Below are positions 18,351 through 25,940 of a stretch of 64,000 bases of DNA, piece after piece. Made by a program: the position numbers and the translations under genes. Source of the DNA: Chitinophagales bacterium. Lineage in GTDB: Bacteria; Bacteroidota; Bacteroidia; Chitinophagales; CAIOSU01. Location: NCBI GenBank assembly GCA_018401955.1, contig JAGYJT010000011.1, positions 1 through 64,000 of the forward strand, in the 5' to 3' direction. The notes under the pieces were generated by a model. It was not told the origin of the DNA, made no database searches, and worked only from the letters and a program-made list of their open reading frames with translations. Positions within the stretch are counted from its first letter, which is position 1, and every line of letters starts with the position of its first letter.

Positions 18351-18877
18351 TTGGAGGAACATTAAAAGGAAGGCGTTTTTATCCGCCATTTTTAGCGCCA
18401 ACTAGGCCCACCACAGATTTTTCGAAAGAAGCGCTGTACAACATTTTGTTTAATGTTTGGGATTTTGAAGGACTTAAGTTTTTAGACCTTTTTGCCGGCA
18501 CTGGCGGGCATAGCTACGAGTTTGTGTCAAGGGGGGCGGCCAAGGCAGTTGCTGTTGATGCTTTTGGCGAGAGTGTTGAGTATATACGCAAAACAGCAGC
18601 TGAGTTTAAAATTGATGATAAACTCACGGTAGTACAAACCGATGTTTATCGTTTTATCGAAAATTGTAACGATGAATTTGATATAGTGTTTGCGGGGCCG
18701 CCTTATAAGCTAGAAACACTGGACACCATACCAGACCGTATTTTTGAAAAAGGACTGATACCAAAAGGTGGTTGGTTAATATTGGAGCACAACCCTGACC
18801 ATGACTTTACCGAGCACCTTAAGTTTATTGACCTTAGAAAGTACGGCACTACCTATTTCAGTTTTTTTGAAGTGTAA
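18341..18877 (+). CDS. rsmD: 16S rRNA (guanine(966)-N(2))-methyltransferase RsmD
   Basis: A 178-residue SAM-dependent methyltransferase of normal length. It begins MRVIGGTLKGRRF, has the TRPTTDFSKEALYNIL segment typical of RsmD, the SAM-binding motif LDLFAGTGGHSYEF and the motif IV region FDIVFAGPPYKLE. Motif IV is normally DPPY/DPPF, and here residue 119 is Gly (GGG codon), so the base-binding Asp is missing or the motif is a lineage variant. It should methylate G966 of 16S rRNA during small-subunit assembly. It overlaps the DUF3822 gene by 10 nt and precedes coaD, a common neighbour of rsmD. Confidence 0.92.
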   Translation: MRVIGGTLKGRRFYPPFLAPTRPTTDFSKEALYNILFNVWDFEGLKFLDLFAGTGGHSYEFVSRGAAKAVAVDAFGESVEYIRKTAAEFKIDDKLTVVQTDVYRFIENCNDEFDIVFAGPPYKLETLDTIPDRIFEKGLIPKGGWLILEHNPDHDFTEHLKFIDLRKYGTTYFSFFEV

Positions 18878-18902
18878 TTATATCACTCAGCGTCACTTTA
18901 CC

Positions 18903-18935
18903 TTGCTGAAGAAGTTCTTTTAGCGATTAATTTTG
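18903..18935 (+). promoter_or_regulatory. Promoter of coaD
   Basis: TTG at 18903-18905, 22 nt, then TAATTTTG at 18928-18935, an exact match to TAnnTTTG. It lies 32 nt ahead of the coaD ATG. Confidence 0.55.
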
Positions 18936-18967
18936 CTAATATTGTTCTTCAACAACCGCTAAGCACC

Positions 18968-19438
18968 ATGGCCAATATTGCAGTATTTCCTGGTTCGTTT
19001 GACCCTATTACCTTAGGGCATGTAAATATCGTGAAGCGCGCTGCGCCACTTTTTGACAAAATAATTGTGGCCATTGGCAATAACACATCAAAAAAATACT
19101 ATTTCACGTTTGAGCAGCGCAAGCAGTGGATTGATGAAATTTTTCGTGACTACCCAAATGTAGAAACCACGGCATACCAAGGCTTAACGGTAAACTTTAC
19201 TAAAAGTGTGGGCGCTAAGTATCTTTTACGTGGCATACGCAACGCTGCTGATTTTGATTATGAGAAAACAATTGCACAGCTTAATAAAGCAATGGACCCA
19301 GAGTTGGAAACCATTTGCATTATAAGTGACCCAGAGTTGTCGCACATCAGCTCTACCATTGTGCGTGAAATATTGGTAAACGGTGGTGACGTGAGCAAGT
19401 TTGTACCCCCGCAAATTGAGGTGGTAAAACAAGGTTAA
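18968..19438 (+). CDS. coaD: Phosphopantetheine adenylyltransferase
   Basis: A 156-residue enzyme of usual length. The nucleotidyltransferase signature FPGSFDPITLGHVNI (T/HxGH) is at the N-terminus, with KYLLRGIRNAADFDYE in the middle and the ISSTIVRE motif near the C-terminus. It transfers AMP from ATP to 4'-phosphopantetheine, the penultimate step of coenzyme A synthesis, as a cytosolic hexamer. It has its own promoter but follows rsmD, the classic rsmD-coaD arrangement. Confidence 0.97.
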   Translation: MANIAVFPGSFDPITLGHVNIVKRAAPLFDKIIVAIGNNTSKKYYFTFEQRKQWIDEIFRDYPNVETTAYQGLTVNFTKSVGAKYLLRGIRNAADFDYEKTIAQLNKAMDPELETICIISDPELSHISSTIVREILVNGGDVSKFVPPQIEVVKQG

Positions 19439-19744
19439 GAGCCTATTCTAAGGCCATTGTTTTACTGGAGCATAAACATTTAAAGCATTATATACCCAAG
19501 CTTAGATGGTTTTGAATTGCTTGAATGGTTTTTAGTTAGGTTAGTAAGGCGTTTGTGCGCTTATAGCGTTACAAATGGAAGGTGTCTAACCACTGGGTAT
19601 CGCTCGCTTGCTATTGGTCCAAACAATCGCTATTGTAGCTTCGGGGATTGTAAAAGTGTGTGCAACCAAAAAAATCCGTAGTATCCCGTACAAACTAAGT
19701 TTGTTACATTACTTATTTTTGAATTTACAACTACTAATCTAACT
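19439..19744 (+). other. 306-nt intergenic region upstream of the FHA/protease locus
   Basis: No open frame of note and no tRNA or strong hairpin. The proximal end contains the -7 box at 19714-19721. The word GCTATTG occurs twice (near 19610 and 19630). This is the longest gene-free stretch in the window, and it separates coaD from the phospho-signalling cluster. Confidence 0.6.
19714..19721 (+). promoter_or_regulatory. -7 box for the first FHA-protease gene
   Basis: TATTTTTG matches TAnnTTTG and lies 23 nt ahead of the ATG at 19745. No TTG at the usual distance is seen, so the -33 element may be weak or replaced by an activator site. Confidence 0.45.
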
Positions 19745-21262
19745 ATGGCAGCAAAAGTAACCAAAGCGCTAACCACCGGCATGAAGGTATTGGGTGGTGG
19801 TAATGTATCAGCTTATACGCTCGAACATTTAAGCAACAGCAAAAAACACCCAGCTGGGTCATTCGAAACCATTATCATTCCATACATTGAGTTGGGTCGC
19901 GATGGCTCCAATGCTGTAAATTTTGGTGATGATATGGCAACCGTTAGTCGCAAACATGCAGCAATTGAACGCAAAGGCGACAATGTGGTTATTAAGAATT
20001 TATCAACCAGCAACCCTACATTAGTAAATGGTAGGCCGGTTAAAAACGAATACTTCCTTAACAACGGCGATGAAATTCAGCTCTCAATGGAGGGCCCACG
20101 CATGCGATTCAATCTGTCGGCTACCGGTACTGCCAAAATGGGTGTTACCAAGCGTATGAATTTGGTAATGCAGCAGGCCGTGCGTCCTTATCGCGCAGCA
20201 GTAGCAGGTTTGGCAGCTATGGTTATATTGATTGCAGGTGTGGGCGGTTTCTTCACTTTCAACGAAATATCCCAACTGTCTGCAAAAAATGAGATACTGA
20301 CAGCCAAAACAGATTCAATCATTAAAGCCAGTGAGGTGGCCAAGGTAGAGTTTTTAGCTACCATTGATGATATGAAGAAAAACAATGACGAGGCTATAAG
20401 CAACCTTTCAAAAAATAATGCTGCGCTAACTGGCAAGTTAAATCACCTCGCCACTCAAAACCAAGAGCTACGGAATGAAGTAACCGTATTGGCTACAACA
20501 GCTCCTAAAAACAGCAATGAAGAGCTTGCGGAAGCCTATGACGGGCTCAAGGCCCATGTTTACTTCCTAGAGGTTACTAAATTTGAATTGCAGTACCCCG
20601 ATGGCTCTACCGAGCAGATAAAGTTTGGCTGGACCGGAACTGGATTTATGCTTAATGATGGCAGGTTTGTAACTGCAAGGCATTGTGTGCAGGGGTGGCG
20701 CTTTGGCACTGAGGATAATGATATCATAATCAATTCTCTTGAGCAAGCTGGAGTAACTATCAACTTACAGTTCCGTTGTACATCGCCAAACAAGCAGTTT
20801 ACCTTTAATTATAAAGATTTTAAGGTTAACGACAAGCATGATGAAACTATTAACTTGGCTGACTATGATATGGATGGATACATTAAGCTTGCAGCTCTGG
20901 ACCGCTATGATTGGGCTTATGTGCAAACAAGCGAAAAAGAAGGTTTGCTTTTTGACAATCAGCTATCGATGTCGTTAAAGGCAGGGTCAAAAGTATTTGC
21001 ACTAGGCTTTACTGAAGGTTTTGGTGGTAGCAACAATAGCTCAAGCGTATCGCCAATGCTGGGCGAAGCTACAGTTGGCCAAAGCGGACTGACGGCAGAC
21101 GGAAACATTAGTGTAACCAGTAAAGGCTGGGGTGCAGGTAACTCTGGAGGCCCAGTGCTTACCAAAACAAAAGATGGCTTTGGCGTAGTAGGTATCGTAT
21201 CATGGGGGCCTCACATTAAGGGCGATATTGGCTTCTTGGTACCCGTTGGCGAAGTAAAGTAA
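19745..21262 (+). CDS. FHA-transmembrane-coiled-coil-trypsin-like protease, copy 1
   Basis: A 505-residue membrane protein. Residues 38-125 form an FHA phosphothreonine-binding domain (LGRD at 50-53, VSRKHAAIE at 67-75, NPTLVNGRPV at 90-99). A basic stretch (RPYR) precedes one membrane helix (about 151-173), giving N-in topology. A coiled coil follows (about 175-250), then a chymotrypsin-fold protease (about 265-505) that would be periplasmic. The triad is complete: His313 in VTARHC, Asp389 in DWAYV and Ser467 in GNSGGPV. There is no PDZ domain, unlike HtrA. The gene begins a run with a second copy, a phosphatase, an FHA adaptor and a kinase. A phospho-signal read by FHA and passed to the protease is inferred. 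Confidence 0.88.
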   Translation: MAAKVTKALTTGMKVLGGGNVSAYTLEHLSNSKKHPAGSFETIIIPYIELGRDGSNAVNFGDDMATVSRKHAAIERKGDNVVIKNLSTSNPTLVNGRPVKNEYFLNNGDEIQLSMEGPRMRFNLSATGTAKMGVTKRMNLVMQQAVRPYRAAVAGLAAMVILIAGVGGFFTFNEISQLSAKNEILTAKTDSIIKASEVAKVEFLATIDDMKKNNDEAISNLSKNNAALTGKLNHLATQNQELRNEVTVLATTAPKNSNEELAEAYDGLKAHVYFLEVTKFELQYPDGSTEQIKFGWTGTGFMLNDGRFVTARHCVQGWRFGTEDNDIIINSLEQAGVTINLQFRCTSPNKQFTFNYKDFKVNDKHDETINLADYDMDGYIKLAALDRYDWAYVQTSEKEGLLFDNQLSMSLKAGSKVFALGFTEGFGGSNNSSSVSPMLGEATVGQSGLTADGNISVTSKGWGAGNSGGPVLTKTKDGFGVVGIVSWGPHIKGDIGFLVPVGEVK

Positions 21263-21274
21263 GAAGGTAATAAA

Positions 21275-21304
21275 TTGACTAAATATTGGTTTTCACTATA
21301 TTTG
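21275..21304 (+). promoter_or_regulatory. Promoter of the second FHA-protease gene
   Basis: TTG at 21275-21277, 19 nt, then TATATTTG at 21297-21304. This is an exact Bacteroidota vegetative promoter placed between the two paralogues, 24 nt before the ATG at 21329. The second copy and the downstream genes can therefore be expressed apart from copy 1. Confidence 0.65.
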
Positions 21305-21328
21305 ATGTTGAACAGAACTTAAAATAAT

Positions 21329-22855
21329 ATGGCAGCTAGAGTAACCAAAGCGTTAACAACCGGAATGAAAGTGCTAGGGGGCGGTGATGTACCTGCGTAC
21401 ACCCTTGAGCATCTTACCAGTACCAGTAAACATCCTGCAGGGTCATTTGAGACAATTGTGATTCCGTATGTTGAGTTGGGGCGAGATAGCACTTGCGCCG
21501 TAAGGTACAATGATGATTTAAATACCGTGAGTCGCAAGCATGCTGCTATTGAGCGGGTGGGTAATGACGTGGTGATTAAAAACCTGAGCAACACCAACCC
21601 GACTCTGGTAAATGGCAGGCCGGTTAAAAACCAGTATTTCCTTAATAATGGAGATGAAATTCAACTCTCCATGGAAGGGCCACGATTACGGTACAATGTT
21701 ACTACTACCGGAACAGCTAAAATGGGTGTTACCCAGCGCATGAACTTGGTTATGAGCCAGGCAGTGCGTCCTTATCGTGCGGCTGTTGCAGGCTTGGCAA
21801 GTATGGTTTTATTGGTGGGTGTGGTGGGCGCTTTCTTTATTTTTCGTCAAAGCCAAGACATTACTGTGCTTGCCGAGAATAATGAAAAACTTAAGATGCA
21901 AGCTGACTCTTTATTACTTGAGCAGAAGAAGGCAAGAGAAGAGTTTACGGCAAACATTGAGGCAGTTAAAACGCAAAGCATGGAAGATGTTAAGCGTTTG
22001 AAAAAGGAGAATGCCAACCTTGCCGGAATGGTTAAAAACCTAAGTGACCAAAACAAGCAGATAATTGAGGGAGTAAATGTATTGGGCACCGCACCTGGAG
22101 CAAACCAACAGCTTTCTACAGTTTACGATGCAGTTAAAGAGCATGTTTACTTTATGAGCGTTAGTAAATTTGAGCTTGACTACGGTGGGGGGCAAACTGA
22201 GCAAATTGATTTTGGGTGGACCTGTACCGGTTTTTTGGTTGATGATGGCAAATTTGTCACTGCAAGGCACTGCATACAAGGATGGCGTTTTCTAAATGCA
22301 GATTCGCCAGAGGCAATGATTTATTTGAACTCATTGGAGCAAGAAGGAGTAAAATTTAATGTTGTAATTGATTGTACATCGCCAACCAATCAATTTCAGA
22401 TTACTTATAAAGATGCAAAGCTTAATGATAGAAATGATCAAGAAGTATCGGGTGAAGACGACAACGGAAATAATATTACCGTTAAACTAGCTGCACTTGA
22501 TAAAGATGATTGGGCTTATGTGCCAACTGGAAAAACCTCAACCTTGAAATTTGATGCTTCGCTTTCGAAAAGCTTAAAAGCTGGCGACAGGGTAATGATA
22601 CTTGGCTATTCTTATGGGTTAGGTGGTAGTGGCAATGTAGCTGATGTAGCTCCACTGTTGTCAGAGTCTACGGTTGCGCAAAATGGGGTAAACCCAGAAG
22701 GTTCAATAAGCTTGACGAATAGAAATTTTGGTCAAGGCAACTCAGGTGGCCCGGTATTGATAAACACCCCTGATGGGTATAAGGCTATTGGCATAGTTTC
22801 TGCTGGAATGGGCGCCGAAATCGGGTTTATAGTACCGATAGGAGAACTTAAGTAA
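21329..22855 (+). CDS. FHA-transmembrane-coiled-coil-trypsin-like protease, copy 2
   Basis: A 508-residue paralogue of the preceding gene with the same domain order. It has FHA (38-125, with LGRD, VSRKHAAIE and NPTLVNGRPV), a membrane helix (about 151-173), a coiled coil (about 178-250) and a trypsin-like domain. The triad is intact: His314 (TARHC), Asp394 (DWAYV) and Ser472 (GNSGGPV). The first 150 residues are nearly identical to copy 1, while the coiled coil and parts of the protease surface have diverged. This suggests a shared cytoplasmic input and different partners or substrates. It has its own promoter, and the secreted protein gene follows 15 nt later. Confidence 0.88.
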   Translation: MAARVTKALTTGMKVLGGGDVPAYTLEHLTSTSKHPAGSFETIVIPYVELGRDSTCAVRYNDDLNTVSRKHAAIERVGNDVVIKNLSNTNPTLVNGRPVKNQYFLNNGDEIQLSMEGPRLRYNVTTTGTAKMGVTQRMNLVMSQAVRPYRAAVAGLASMVLLVGVVGAFFIFRQSQDITVLAENNEKLKMQADSLLLEQKKAREEFTANIEAVKTQSMEDVKRLKKENANLAGMVKNLSDQNKQIIEGVNVLGTAPGANQQLSTVYDAVKEHVYFMSVSKFELDYGGGQTEQIDFGWTCTGFLVDDGKFVTARHCIQGWRFLNADSPEAMIYLNSLEQEGVKFNVVIDCTSPTNQFQITYKDAKLNDRNDQEVSGEDDNGNNITVKLAALDKDDWAYVPTGKTSTLKFDASLSKSLKAGDRVMILGYSYGLGGSGNVADVAPLLSESTVAQNGVNPEGSISLTNRNFGQGNSGGPVLINTPDGYKAIGIVSAGMGAEIGFIVPIGELK

Positions 22856-22870
22856 ACTAGAAAAGTACAC

Positions 22871-23656
22871 ATGCAGAAGGGATTATTCTTATTTATATTA
22901 ACAGTTACTGCAACCCTTGCCATGGCACAACCTGGCAAAGGCCTAGATTTGAATTTGTTTAAAGACCGCAACCAAACGGTTAAAGATGCCGTAGCCCCAG
23001 GCTTGTATTTGGTGCGCCAAGAGTTTATCGCTATTGACTCAGCTGGAAAAGAATATGGGTTTAATAATCAGGATAACTTTGGTACCGTTTATTCTATCGG
23101 TATCAAAATAAAAGAGGGGCTGTTGTTGCCGTCTACTTTTAATACCCCGGGATTATTTGATACTAACTTTGACCCATATCGCGGCAATTATACCACCCGT
23201 ACCAGCAAAATGCAAAGCAGGATGGTTGATAGTTTAAACTATCAAACCCTAAATGTTACTGATTTGAAACCGGAGGTGCCGAGAGTGGAGCAGGCTCCTG
23301 CTGAGGACTTCTTCACGTTGAAAGACTATGCGGATATAAAATCAGGAAAGCTGGTGATGTTGTATGCCGATGATATGGCGCAAATTGACCAAGCGACTAT
23401 AAAGTCAAACATTATCCAAGTAGACGATATTGAGTGGGACGATAAGGGCATTGCTCAACCAAAGGGGATACTGATTGGTAACAAAAGTTTGATAGGGGGA
23501 GTACTTTTCCACGAAGAAATATCATTTGGTAACGTACTGTACCAGCCAGTAGCGTATTATGAGTTTTTAAATGGTTCGTGGATGTTAAGGGCTATTGATA
23601 TCAAGCAATCGCCAGCAGGAGGTCTTAATCCTATTGATAAAAAGAAGAAGAAATAA
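22871..23656 (+). CDS. Secreted hypothetical protein in the FHA/protease locus
   Basis: A 261-residue protein with a signal peptide (about 1-19, ending LAMAQ) and a Lys-rich tail (KKKKK). I do not recognise a domain. The mature part has alternating predicted strands and several Asp-rich turns, with no Cys in the mature part. It sits 15 nt after the second FHA-protease gene and 8 nt before the PP2C gene, so it is almost certainly in the same operon. A periplasmic partner, inhibitor or substrate of the proteases is a reasonable inference from location and export, with no direct sequence support. Confidence 0.75.
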   Translation: MQKGLFLFILTVTATLAMAQPGKGLDLNLFKDRNQTVKDAVAPGLYLVRQEFIAIDSAGKEYGFNNQDNFGTVYSIGIKIKEGLLLPSTFNTPGLFDTNFDPYRGNYTTRTSKMQSRMVDSLNYQTLNVTDLKPEVPRVEQAPAEDFFTLKDYADIKSGKLVMLYADDMAQIDQATIKSNIIQVDDIEWDDKGIAQPKGILIGNKSLIGGVLFHEEISFGNVLYQPVAYYEFLNGSWMLRAIDIKQSPAGGLNPIDKKKKK

Positions 23657-23664
23657 CCTAAGCT

Positions 23665-25101
23665 ATGAAAGTTGAAATCTTCGGTAGTACGGATGTTGGG
23701 CAGGTGCGCGACCATAATGAGGATAACTTTGTGTTGTGCAAAGACCTCACCAACCAAGATTGGACTTATAAACGCGATGAGCAGTTTGACTTAGGTAAAC
23801 TTGGGGCAGTACTATTTGTAGCTGATGGCATGGGTGGCGCAAATGCAGGTGAAGTAGCCTCTGACATGGCTCAGGCGAGCATAGAAGCAGAGTTTAGGAA
23901 AATAACCGCGCTGCCAGGAGATGACCAAGCAATATTAAGTTTTATAAAGAAAATAATAGTAAAGGCCCACCAAACCATTGTACAGCATACCATGGAAGAC
24001 CCTACCACCGCAGGTATGGGTACAACTGCTGTTGTATGTTGGATAGTAAATGACAAAGCGTATGTAGCATGGTCAGGCGATAGTCGCATGTATTTGTATC
24101 GTGATGGTGCGGATTTTTACCCGATAACCGATGACCATTCAATTGTTTGGGAATTGGTTAAAAATGGACAACTAACTACCGAAGAGGCACGGTTGCACGA
24201 GAATAGCAACATTATTACGCAGAGTCTTGGAGATGAGTCACGTGCACCAAAGCCCGATGCCAAAATGGTGCCGTTGCAAAAAGGTGATAGGGTAATGCTT
24301 TGTAGCGACGGGTTAAATGGCATGGTTAGCGATAATATGCTTGGTGGCATATTAAGCGGTAGGTTAAGCACCGCCGAAACTTGCAAAGAGTTGATACATG
24401 CTGCCAATGCCGCAGGTGGCACTGATAACATTACCGTGCTTATGCTAGATGTATTAGATGGCGTAAAAGGTAAACCGGTGGCAGGTTCATCTTCAAACGT
24501 GGTTACCGCCGCATCTCGAGGAGGTACGCCCATTAACACTGTCGCTTCAAAAAGTGGTACCAATAAAGGAGTAATTGCAGGAATAGTAATTGTTTTGGTA
24601 ATTATCGCAGCTGTGTTCTTTTTATTAACTAAACCAGGAAGTGGCGAAGTAGTTATCGATGATAAGGATACTTTGGTAAACCCAATAGACACGACATTAA
24701 TAGATACTCCTATTGAAGATCCAAGCAATGAGCCAACCACCATACCGGTTGATGAACCAGCTAATAATAACACAACTCCCAATACGCCGAGTGGCAATAA
24801 TACAACCGTTACTAGTACACCTAATCAATCCAATACACCTAGTAATACCAATCAACCGCCAGCCAATATCGCCCCCAGCCCTAGTGACCAGCCACCAGTA
24901 ACAGATGGTGAGAAACCTGATGAGCCAGCAGACAATAATACCACTAAAACCATCACGCCTAAGGATACTGCTGACTTACCAGGTGGTAAGATAAAGCAGC
25001 GGAATGATACCGTTAAAAACGATGCCCCTGGTAGTATTACACCTCGTAAACCTGGGCCAGATTTGCCGTCGGGCAATTTGAACCCTGATAGTGGTAAATA
25101 A
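23665..25101 (+). CDS. Membrane-anchored PP2C-family Ser/Thr phosphatase
   Basis: A 478-residue protein. Residues 1-265 are a PP2C catalytic domain: QVRDHNEDNF (motif 1), VADGMGGANAGEVAS (metal Asp54), GMGTTAVV, AWSGDSRMYLYRDG, QSLGDE, LCSDGLNGMV (metal Asp215) and GGTDNITVL (Asp254). One membrane helix follows (about 302-322). The last ~155 residues are a Pro/Thr/Asn-rich, low-complexity segment, predicted outside the inner membrane, that may span toward the cell wall. It should remove phosphate from Ser/Thr sites set by the kinase at 25941 and reset FHA binding. It is co-oriented and closely spaced with the flanking genes. Confidence 0.92.
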   Translation: MKVEIFGSTDVGQVRDHNEDNFVLCKDLTNQDWTYKRDEQFDLGKLGAVLFVADGMGGANAGEVASDMAQASIEAEFRKITALPGDDQAILSFIKKIIVKAHQTIVQHTMEDPTTAGMGTTAVVCWIVNDKAYVAWSGDSRMYLYRDGADFYPITDDHSIVWELVKNGQLTTEEARLHENSNIITQSLGDESRAPKPDAKMVPLQKGDRVMLCSDGLNGMVSDNMLGGILSGRLSTAETCKELIHAANAAGGTDNITVLMLDVLDGVKGKPVAGSSSNVVTAASRGGTPINTVASKSGTNKGVIAGIVIVLVIIAAVFFLLTKPGSGEVVIDDKDTLVNPIDTTLIDTPIEDPSNEPTTIPVDEPANNNTTPNTPSGNNTTVTSTPNQSNTPSNTNQPPANIAPSPSDQPPVTDGEKPDEPADNNTTKTITPKDTADLPGGKIKQRNDTVKNDAPGSITPRKPGPDLPSGNLNPDSGK

Positions 25102-25136
25102 GTGATTAAAAAATACAACTAACTAAAGCGATACCT

Positions 25137-25937
25137 ATGATACGTTGCCAAGAATGTGGTTTTACCAACGAAGCAGATACCAAGGTTTGTAAAAAATGTG
25201 GCTCACCTTTAGGTGTAGATGCAGGAAATTCTGCACCCGGTGCACCAAAAGGTGGCGCCGCTGGAGGAAACCCAACCATGATAGGTGGTGCAGCATCTTC
25301 CCCAGCATGGGATGGGAACGATACTCCGGCTGGCAATAGCGGCCGATTGTCAAACCCTACCATAGTTGGTGGGCAATCAAACATGCCAGCTTGGGATGAA
25401 CGCAGCCCAACATCACCGGCAAATAGTAATCCAACTAGTCCAGCGGGCAACGTTGCCAAATGCCCAGCTTGCGGTTTTTATCCATTGCGTAATGAGGTTT
25501 CAGCAAGTAACCCTTGCCCTAATTGTGGTAATGCGGGTGACGCTAGTGCCGTTGCTTCTCAACAAGCATCACAACCAGCAGCGGCTAGTCATCAAATGCA
25601 AAAGGCAAGTGCGGCAAATAAAACCTTGCTTTTGGGCGACTTGTCACCAGAGGAAGACACAAAACCCGAGTTTGTACTTACTGAGGAACGCAGCCAAACA
25701 GGTAAAGAGTTTGCCGGTGAAACTGTAGTGGTTAATCGCGACAATCTAGATGCCGGAAATATGAGCATATCTGGCCAAGAGCATGCCAGTTTTGTATTTG
25801 AAGATGGTAAATGGTATCTAAACGATAAAAGCTCTAATGGAGCAACATTTGTACAGGTACAAGGTAAGGTTGAACTTTCTGAAGGTACCAAAATATTGAT
25901 GGGCAATCGCATATATACATTTGAAAGCAAGAAATGA
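25137..25937 (+). CDS. Double zinc-ribbon and FHA domain adaptor protein
   Basis: A 266-residue soluble protein. The N-terminal zinc ribbon has Cys4, Cys7, Cys18 and Cys21, and a second CxxC pair set is at Cys109, Cys112, Cys127 and Cys130. Between them two imperfect repeats occur (about 45-67 and 73-97), each with NPT-(M/I)-(I/V)-GG and then PAWD, in a disordered Gly/Ser/Pro background. The C-terminal domain (about 195-266) is an FHA fold with SISGQEHASF and KSSNGATFV. No membrane segment is seen. The repeated Thr sites could be phosphorylated by the kinase whose gene starts 3 nt downstream. This resembles GarA/OdhI-like adaptors in concept only. Confidence 0.85.
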   Translation: MIRCQECGFTNEADTKVCKKCGSPLGVDAGNSAPGAPKGGAAGGNPTMIGGAASSPAWDGNDTPAGNSGRLSNPTIVGGQSNMPAWDERSPTSPANSNPTSPAGNVAKCPACGFYPLRNEVSASNPCPNCGNAGDASAVASQQASQPAAASHQMQKASAANKTLLLGDLSPEEDTKPEFVLTEERSQTGKEFAGETVVVNRDNLDAGNMSISGQEHASFVFEDGKWYLNDKSSNGATFVQVQGKVELSEGTKILMGNRIYTFESKK

Positions 25938-25940
25938 CCT

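Noticed and set aside
19439-19744. Possible small gene or RNA in the 306-nt gap
   Set aside because: No frame with coding character, no clear hairpin-plus-T-run and no tRNA-like fold; only a promoter element is supported.
23657-24800. Long antisense open frames over the PP2C gene
   Set aside because: They are shadow frames of the PP2C gene caused by its codon use, with no domain, start context or promoter of their own.
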